Of a stretch of DNA of 10,297 nucleotides, positions 6,281 to 10,297 are shown piece by piece. Numbering within the stretch: the stretch's first letter is position 1; each line of letters begins with the position of its first letter. The stretch spans positions 1 through 10,297 of the forward strand of contig JAMOQH010000102.1 in NCBI GenBank assembly GCA_027064085.1. Direction: 5' to 3'. This DNA is from a bacterium. GTDB lineage: Bacteria; UBP6; JAFGXH01. Made by a program: the position numbers and the translations under genes. The notes beneath the pieces are model-generated. The model did not search any database. It saw only the letters and a list, made by a program, of their open reading frames with translations, and was not told the DNA's origin.

Positions 6281-6889
6281 ATGGTAAAAGAAAAAGATAT
6301 TGATAGAAAAAATTTTGTGAAAGCATCTACAGGTTTTATAAAAGAAAGTGTCTTTAATTTTGTAAATTCATATAAACCAGATTTAGTAGATAAATTAACT
6401 AAAAAAGATGACAAATTCTATATTCCTAAAAAATTACTAAATCCACCAGGTGCAGTAGAAAACTATGCTGAAAAATGTACCGCATGTGAACAATGTATAG
6501 AAGTTTGCCCATATAATTCAATTATTCTATTTGAAGATAAAAAACTAGATAAGGAAGTTGCAAAAATAGACCCATATAAATCGGCCTGCTATCTGTGCAA
6601 AGATATTCCATGTGCATCAATATGCCCTGATGGAGCCCTAGAGCCATTAAATAATCGTCTTGAAATAAAACTTGGTTTCGCTGCGGCAACCTTTCATTGC
6701 TTAAATCAAAAAGCTAAAGAAAAGATTTGTTCTAAATGTCAAGACCTCTGCCCATTTTTAGACTCTTGTATTACATTTAATAAATTTAATATTCCATCTA
6801 TAGATAAAAAAGTTTGTTTAGGTTGTGGGATATGTGCAGAACATTGTCCCGAAAATGCTAGTGGAATAATTATTTTTCCTAAAAAATAA
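6281..6889 (+). CDS. NapF-like polyferredoxin with up to four [4Fe-4S] clusters
   Basis: This 202-residue cytosolic-type iron-sulfur protein has no signal peptide. About 60 N-terminal residues precede four cysteine groups: C66-C69-C72-C76 followed by Pro; C103-C106-C111-C115 with Pro; a divergent group C140, C150, C153, C157 and C163; and C179-C182-C185-C189 with Pro. The PPGAVE-to-first-cluster arrangement and the CSKCQDLCP...CLGCGICAEHCP order resemble NapF, a cytoplasmic accessory ferredoxin of periplasmic nitrate reductase and related molybdoenzyme systems. No napA or other reductase gene is in the window, so the electron partner is unknown and a gene symbol is not given. It has a strong promoter and ribosome binding site and sits 49 bases upstream of the FIST-GGDEF-EAL gene, probably in the same operon. 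A general redox carrier or maturation factor for another enzyme is equally possible. Confidence 0.85.
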   Translation: MVKEKDIDRKNFVKASTGFIKESVFNFVNSYKPDLVDKLTKKDDKFYIPKKLLNPPGAVENYAEKCTACEQCIEVCPYNSIILFEDKKLDKEVAKIDPYKSACYLCKDIPCASICPDGALEPLNNRLEIKLGFAAATFHCLNQKAKEKICSKCQDLCPFLDSCITFNKFNIPSIDKKVCLGCGICAEHCPENASGIIIFPKK

Positions 6890-6904
6890 GGAAAGTTATA
6901 TATT

Positions 6905-6937
6905 ATGCCGAAAGATGTTTATAGGCTTGGGGTTTAA
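6905..6937 (+). CDS. Possible 10-residue leader peptide ending just before the FIST gene
   Basis: The ATG at 6905 has AAGGAAAG (6888-6895) about ten bases upstream and opens the peptide MPKDVYRLGV. Its TAA (6935-6937) lies one base before the ATG at 6939. This geometry suits termination-reinitiation, and the downstream ATG has only a weak TTGGGG as a ribosome binding site. So short a frame may be chance. Confidence 0.25.
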   Translation: MPKDVYRLGV

Positions 6938-6938
6938 A

Positions 6939-9416
6939 ATGAAAACATTAAGTTTTTACTATAAAAATAAAAATGATATAACGAAATTTATAAAAAACAA
7001 TGTATTGCCTGATAAAGAAATGCTAATACAAGTTTTCACATCATCTACCAATATAACTTTTATACAAAAATTACAAAAACAATTAAATAAATATCTAAAT
7101 AATCCAAGTATTATAGGAACAACAACAGATGGAATTATTAGTAGTACCGGAGTAGCAACAACAAATTCCACATTAATATCTATTTCTATTTTTGATAATA
7201 CCAAAATAAAAACACTAATTACAGAACATGAAAATAAAGATTATTTTGCTACAGGCAAAAAAATAATAAAAAATTTAATAAAAAAAGATTCAAAAGTTTT
7301 CATTACTTTTACAGATGGCCTTAACACTAATGGAGAGGAATACTTAAAAGGAATCACTTCTGTTGATAAAAATATTATTGTTGCAGGAGGAATGGCCGGA
7401 GATAACACCGCCTTTAAAATAACCTATGTTTTCAATGAAAATAAAATTGTTTCAAATGGAGCTGTGGGAGCTATTCTAAATAGTGATAAGTTAAAGTTAT
7501 TAACAGAATATAGTTTTGATTGGGATGCAATTGGCATAAAAATGAAAATTACTAAATCTGATAAAAACAGGGTATACGAAATAAATCATAAGAAAGCAGT
7601 TGAAGTATATGCAGAGTATCTTGGAAGTAAAACAGCAAAAAATCTTCCTACCATAGGTGTTGAATTCCCATTAATTATGGAAATTGATAATATGAAGATA
7701 GGAAGAGTTGCCATAAATAAAGAAAGTGACGACTCACTATTATTTGCAGGAAATATTAAAAAAGATACAGAAGTTAGATTTGGAGTAGGTAATACTACAA
7801 CTATACTAAATAAAACAATGTCTAGAATTAATTTATTAAAATCTAAACAACCAGAATCAATTTTTGTATACTCTTGCATGGGACGAAGAAGATTTGTTCC
7901 AGAAGTAGTAAAAAAAGAAGCAATAACATTAAATAAAATAACAACTACTATAGGATTTTATACTTATGGTGAATTTTTTCACAAAGATCAAAAAAATTTT
8001 TTACTAAATGAAACAACAACTTTTTTAGCCTTAACAGAAAATACTTTTAAAAATTTAAAAGTTCAAGAAAACAAAACAATAAAAAATATTTCAACAACTT
8101 TAGATACAATATCACATTTAACGAATAAAATATCTAAAGATTTTGAATATATCACCAAACATCAAAAAGAAATCATTGATAAAAGAGTTTATGAATTAAA
8201 AAAATCCTATTATAAAGATATGTTAACTAAATTAAACAACAGAAATCAATTAATTGCTGACTTAAATAATAATAACAATAATAATGCCACGCTAATATTG
8301 TTAAATATAGATAATTTTAGAGAAATAAATGGATTTTATGGTAATATTGTAGGAGATTTTATACTAGTTGAAATATCTAAAAAGTTAACAATAATAATGA
8401 AAAGTTATAATTTTAAACATTATCGATTAAATGCTGATGAATTTGCCTTATTTAAAAAATCAAAAACAAAAATCAATAAATTAGAAACTTTCATTAAAAA
8501 TTTAAATAATGAACTAGGAAGACTCATTATAAATTACCAAAATACAGAACTACATATTAGATTATCAATTGGAGCTGTTTCTAAAAAAACTAATAGACCA
8601 TTAGCTTTTGCTGATTTAGCCTTAAAACAAGCAAGATTAGAAAAGAAATCATATTGCATTTATAATGATAATTTAAAACTAACCGAACAATATTCACAAA
8701 ACATAGAAATGGCCATAAAAATAAAAAATGCAATAAAAAATGATAAAATAATACCCTATTACCAGCCAATTATTGATAATAACACTCAAGAAATAGTTAA
8801 ATATGAAGCACTTGTAAGATTAATAGATGAAAATAACAAAGTAATATCTCCTTTTTTCTTTTTAAATATTTCTCAAAAAATCAGACTATATAATGAAGTA
8901 ACAAAAGCAGTTATAAGACACTCCTTTAAAAAGTTTCATAATACCAAGTATGAATTTTCAGTTAATTTAACGATTAATGATATTAAAAATCCAGAAATAA
9001 TTAATTATATTTTTAAATATATTAAAAAGTACAATGTTGCAAACAGATTAATTTTTGAAATTACAGAAACAGATGAAATAAAAAACTATAAAATATTATT
9101 AGATTTTATAAATAAAATAAAACCTTATGGAGTAAAAATAGCAATTGATGATTTTGGAAGTGGATATTCAAATTTTAATTATATACTAAAAATAAAACCA
9201 GATATTATAAAAATTGATGGTTCTATAATAAAAAATATTGAAAACGATCAAGATTCCTTCTTAATCACTAAAACAATAGTTTCATTTGCTAAAGAAATGA
9301 ATATTAAAACTCTTGCTGAATTTGTAGAAAATGAAAACATATTAGAAATCACTAAAAATCTAGGAGTTGATTACTCCCAAGGATATTATTTTAGTCCCCC
9401 TAAAAAAGATATATAA
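6939..9416 (+). CDS. FIST-GGDEF-EAL protein, predicted c-di-GMP phosphodiesterase
   Basis: The 825-residue product is numbered from ATG 6939, chosen because MKTLSFYY is a natural FIST start; an in-frame ATG at 6915 is the alternative. FIST_N spans about 12-207 (IIGTTTDGIIS, VAGGMAGD) and FIST_C about 224-364 (VYSCMGRRRF, TIGFYTYGEFF); FIST domains are thought to sense small ligands in the cytoplasm. A helical, probably coiled-coil linker (about 370-422) leads to GGDEF (about 425-577). Its signature is NADEF (498-502), so cyclase activity is doubtful. EAL (about 587-822) keeps YEALVRL (Glu623), FSVNLT, FEITE, DDFGSGYS (737-744), KIDGS, the AEFVE glutamate and SQGYYF, so c-di-GMP hydrolysis to pGpG is expected. 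GGDEF may act as a GTP-binding regulator. No membrane segment is seen. A run of seven asparagines (443-449) lies in the GGDEF domain. Confidence 0.92.
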   Translation: MKTLSFYYKNKNDITKFIKNNVLPDKEMLIQVFTSSTNITFIQKLQKQLNKYLNNPSIIGTTTDGIISSTGVATTNSTLISISIFDNTKIKTLITEHENKDYFATGKKIIKNLIKKDSKVFITFTDGLNTNGEEYLKGITSVDKNIIVAGGMAGDNTAFKITYVFNENKIVSNGAVGAILNSDKLKLLTEYSFDWDAIGIKMKITKSDKNRVYEINHKKAVEVYAEYLGSKTAKNLPTIGVEFPLIMEIDNMKIGRVAINKESDDSLLFAGNIKKDTEVRFGVGNTTTILNKTMSRINLLKSKQPESIFVYSCMGRRRFVPEVVKKEAITLNKITTTIGFYTYGEFFHKDQKNFLLNETTTFLALTENTFKNLKVQENKTIKNISTTLDTISHLTNKISKDFEYITKHQKEIIDKRVYELKKSYYKDMLTKLNNRNQLIADLNNNNNNNATLILLNIDNFREINGFYGNIVGDFILVEISKKLTIIMKSYNFKHYRLNADEFALFKKSKTKINKLETFIKNLNNELGRLIINYQNTELHIRLSIGAVSKKTNRPLAFADLALKQARLEKKSYCIYNDNLKLTEQYSQNIEMAIKIKNAIKNDKIIPYYQPIIDNNTQEIVKYEALVRLIDENNKVISPFFFLNISQKIRLYNEVTKAVIRHSFKKFHNTKYEFSVNLTINDIKNPEIINYIFKYIKKYNVANRLIFEITETDEIKNYKILLDFINKIKPYGVKIAIDDFGSGYSNFNYILKIKPDIIKIDGSIIKNIENDQDSFLITKTIVSFAKEMNIKTLAEFVENENILEITKNLGVDYSQGYYFSPPKKDI
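8265..8285 (+). repeat. Triplet repeat encoding seven asparagines
   Basis: Six AAT codons and one AAC in the fourth position lie between the first helix and first strand of the GGDEF domain. Changes in copy number would stay in frame and alter only a loop. Confidence 0.8.
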
Positions 9417-9423
9417 TAATTAT

Positions 9424-9452
9424 TTGTATTTTTCTTATTTTGATGTTATACA
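9424..9452 (+). promoter_or_regulatory. Predicted promoter of the beta-propeller lipoprotein gene
   Basis: TTGTAT (9424-9429) and TATACA (9447-9452) are 17 bases apart, the same two hexamers as the signal peptidase promoter. The start would be near 9459. This suggests the lipoprotein gene has its own transcription despite lying 75 bases behind the FIST gene. Confidence 0.5.
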
Positions 9453-9458
9453 TAACAT
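9443..9458. promoter_or_regulatory. Palindrome overlapping the lipoprotein -10, candidate operator
   Basis: ATGTTATACATAACAT has exact 7-bp arms around AC and covers the whole predicted -10 element. Such placement suits a repressor site. A 16-base AT-rich palindrome could also occur by chance. Confidence 0.35.
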
Positions 9459-9491
9459 TAGACCTTAATAATTCCAAAAGGAGATAAAATT

Positions 9492-10297
9492 ATGTTTAAA
9501 ACTTCAATATTTATTTTATTACTAAGTTCATTTTTTTTAGTATTATCATGTGGTGGAGATGATAAAAAAGAAAACAATAATCCGAAAGACACAGAAAGTA
9601 GAGCTTTATGGAAGTATAAATTAAAAAATCAGACAAATAATTTTCAAAATATTCCAGCAATTGATGAAAATGGCAATTTATATTTTGCAACAAATGAAAA
9701 TGAAGATTTTGCTAAAAAAGGAAAATTTACTATTATATCAATAGATAAAAACGGAAAATTACGCTGGGAAAAAGTTATTGAAAACACAAGAGGTTATGAA
9801 AAAATAACCTATAAAGATAATAAAGTATTTTTTTTAATAGGTAACTATTCTCCACTTGAAACAACTGAACTAGAAAAATTACCTTCAGCTACAACTTATG
9901 CTCTTAATTCAGATAATGGTAATGAAATCTGGAAAACAGAAGAAAGGGAATGGATTTTTACATGGCCTAAATTTGCAGTCGGCAACAATAGAGTATATGT
10001 TTATATCAATGAAAATGATTTACTTGAAGCAGAAAGTAAAATTATTGCCTATGATATAAATACTGGTGCCAATAAAGGTGAAATAGTTATTAACTCAGAA
10101 ACAGGTAGAACAGGAAGTCTTTTACTTAGAACTATGACTGTTTCAGAAAATAATATTTTTATACTTACAACTAAAGGACAAGGAAATGTTGCAATAACAA
10201 AAATAATTGATTCGGGGGATATACTTTCAAATGGCTGGCATTTTGAAAGTGCTGGTTTTTATTCAGGAGAATATCAAAGCGTTCCTTATATTAATGA
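9492..10297 (+). CDS. PQQ-like beta-propeller lipoprotein (3' end outside window)
   Basis: The ATG at 9492 has AAGGAG (9478-9483) eight bases upstream. The frame is open to the window edge, giving 268 residues. A lipoprotein signal peptide is clear: MFKTS, a hydrophobic core, and the lipobox LVLSC with Cys20 as the lipidated residue, followed by a polar, charged linker (GGDDKKENNN). From about residue 40 there are blade-like repeats of the PQQ-like or outer-membrane-assembly BamB type: IDENGNLYFAT, ISIDKNGKLRWEK, YALNSDNGNEIWKTE, AYDINTGANKG, with tryptophans after strands. It is probably anchored in a membrane facing the periplasm. With Gly at +2 there is no inner-membrane retention aspartate, which would fit outer membrane sorting if E. 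coli rules apply. The true ligand is unknown; such propellers often serve as scaffolds. A BamB assignment is not supported. Confidence 0.88.
   Translation, partial: MFKTSIFILLLSSFFLVLSCGGDDKKENNNPKDTESRALWKYKLKNQTNNFQNIPAIDENGNLYFATNENEDFAKKGKFTIISIDKNGKLRWEKVIENTRGYEKITYKDNKVFFLIGNYSPLETTELEKLPSATTYALNSDNGNEIWKTEEREWIFTWPKFAVGNNRVYVYINENDLLEAESKIIAYDINTGANKGEIVINSETGRTGSLLLRTMTVSENNIFILTTKGQGNVAITKIIDSGDILSNGWHFESAGFYSGEYQSVPYIN

Noticed and set aside
6915-6938. ATG 6915 as the start of the FIST protein
   Set aside because: There is no ribosome binding site and the extra eight residues are not typical of a FIST start; kept only as an alternative.
6889-6940. Possible c-di-GMP riboswitch in front of the FIST-GGDEF-EAL gene
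   Set aside because: The gap is about 50 bases, far shorter than a GEMM aptamer, and the conserved tetraloop-receptor arrangement is not there; only a weak GCC/GGC pairing is seen.
9511-9693. Minus-strand ORF of 60 residues opposite the lipoprotein signal peptide
   Set aside because: It is antisense to a clear lipoprotein gene and has no recognisable motif; it is an AT-rich shadow frame.

Overview
This is a very AT-rich, densely packed bacterial window from a Gram-negative (diderm) organism. A periplasmic murein transglycosylase of the MltD type, type I signal peptidases, a lipoprotein signal and sigma70-like promoters support that. The phylum cannot be fixed from the sequence. The short RdgC with its downstream partner recalls Desulfobacterota, and the low GC and the Rpn-type C-terminus would also fit Deferribacterota, Spirochaetota or Campylobacterota relatives. 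No tRNA, rRNA, CRISPR array or insertion sequence was seen.

Layout. Positions 1-1133 (+) hold the 3' part of an MltD-like transglycosylase with LysM repeats. It abuts, stop to stop, a tRNA-dihydrouridine synthase on the minus strand (1134-2081), which probably starts at TTG. Upstream of that, also on the minus strand, is a small ORF (2193-2489) that is only the C-terminal part of an Rpn-family protein but has its own strong promoter and ribosome binding site. Divergent from it is a two-gene plus-strand unit (2663-3265 and 3274-3819): a short RdgC-family protein and a partner of unknown function. Then come two overlapping signal peptidase I genes on the minus strand (518 and 262 aa), transcribed from a promoter built into a perfect 11-bp inverted repeat at 6188-6217. 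Divergent from these, on the plus strand, are a NapF-like polyferredoxin (6281-6889) and a large FIST-GGDEF-EAL c-di-GMP protein (6939-9416). Last is the 5' part of a PQQ-like beta-propeller lipoprotein (9492 to the window end) with its own promoter and an overlapping palindrome.

How the genes relate. MltD, the signal peptidases and the lipoprotein are all envelope or export functions, but they are separate transcription units. The ferredoxin and the FIST protein look co-transcribed, which suggests a link between redox or respiratory state and c-di-GMP breakdown; this is inference. The GGDEF signature has decayed to NADEF while the EAL motifs look intact, so a phosphodiesterase is predicted.

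The observations most worth a second look are: (1) the 518-aa signal peptidase contains two tandem copies of the box D to box E half, one keeping the catalytic lysine and the other keeping the intact GDN...SRFWGP motif; (2) the stand-alone Rpn C-terminus with a near-consensus promoter, resembling the short inhibitory Rpn products known from E. coli; (3) the two-gene RdgC arrangement; and (4) the inverted repeat between the signal peptidase and ferredoxin genes.
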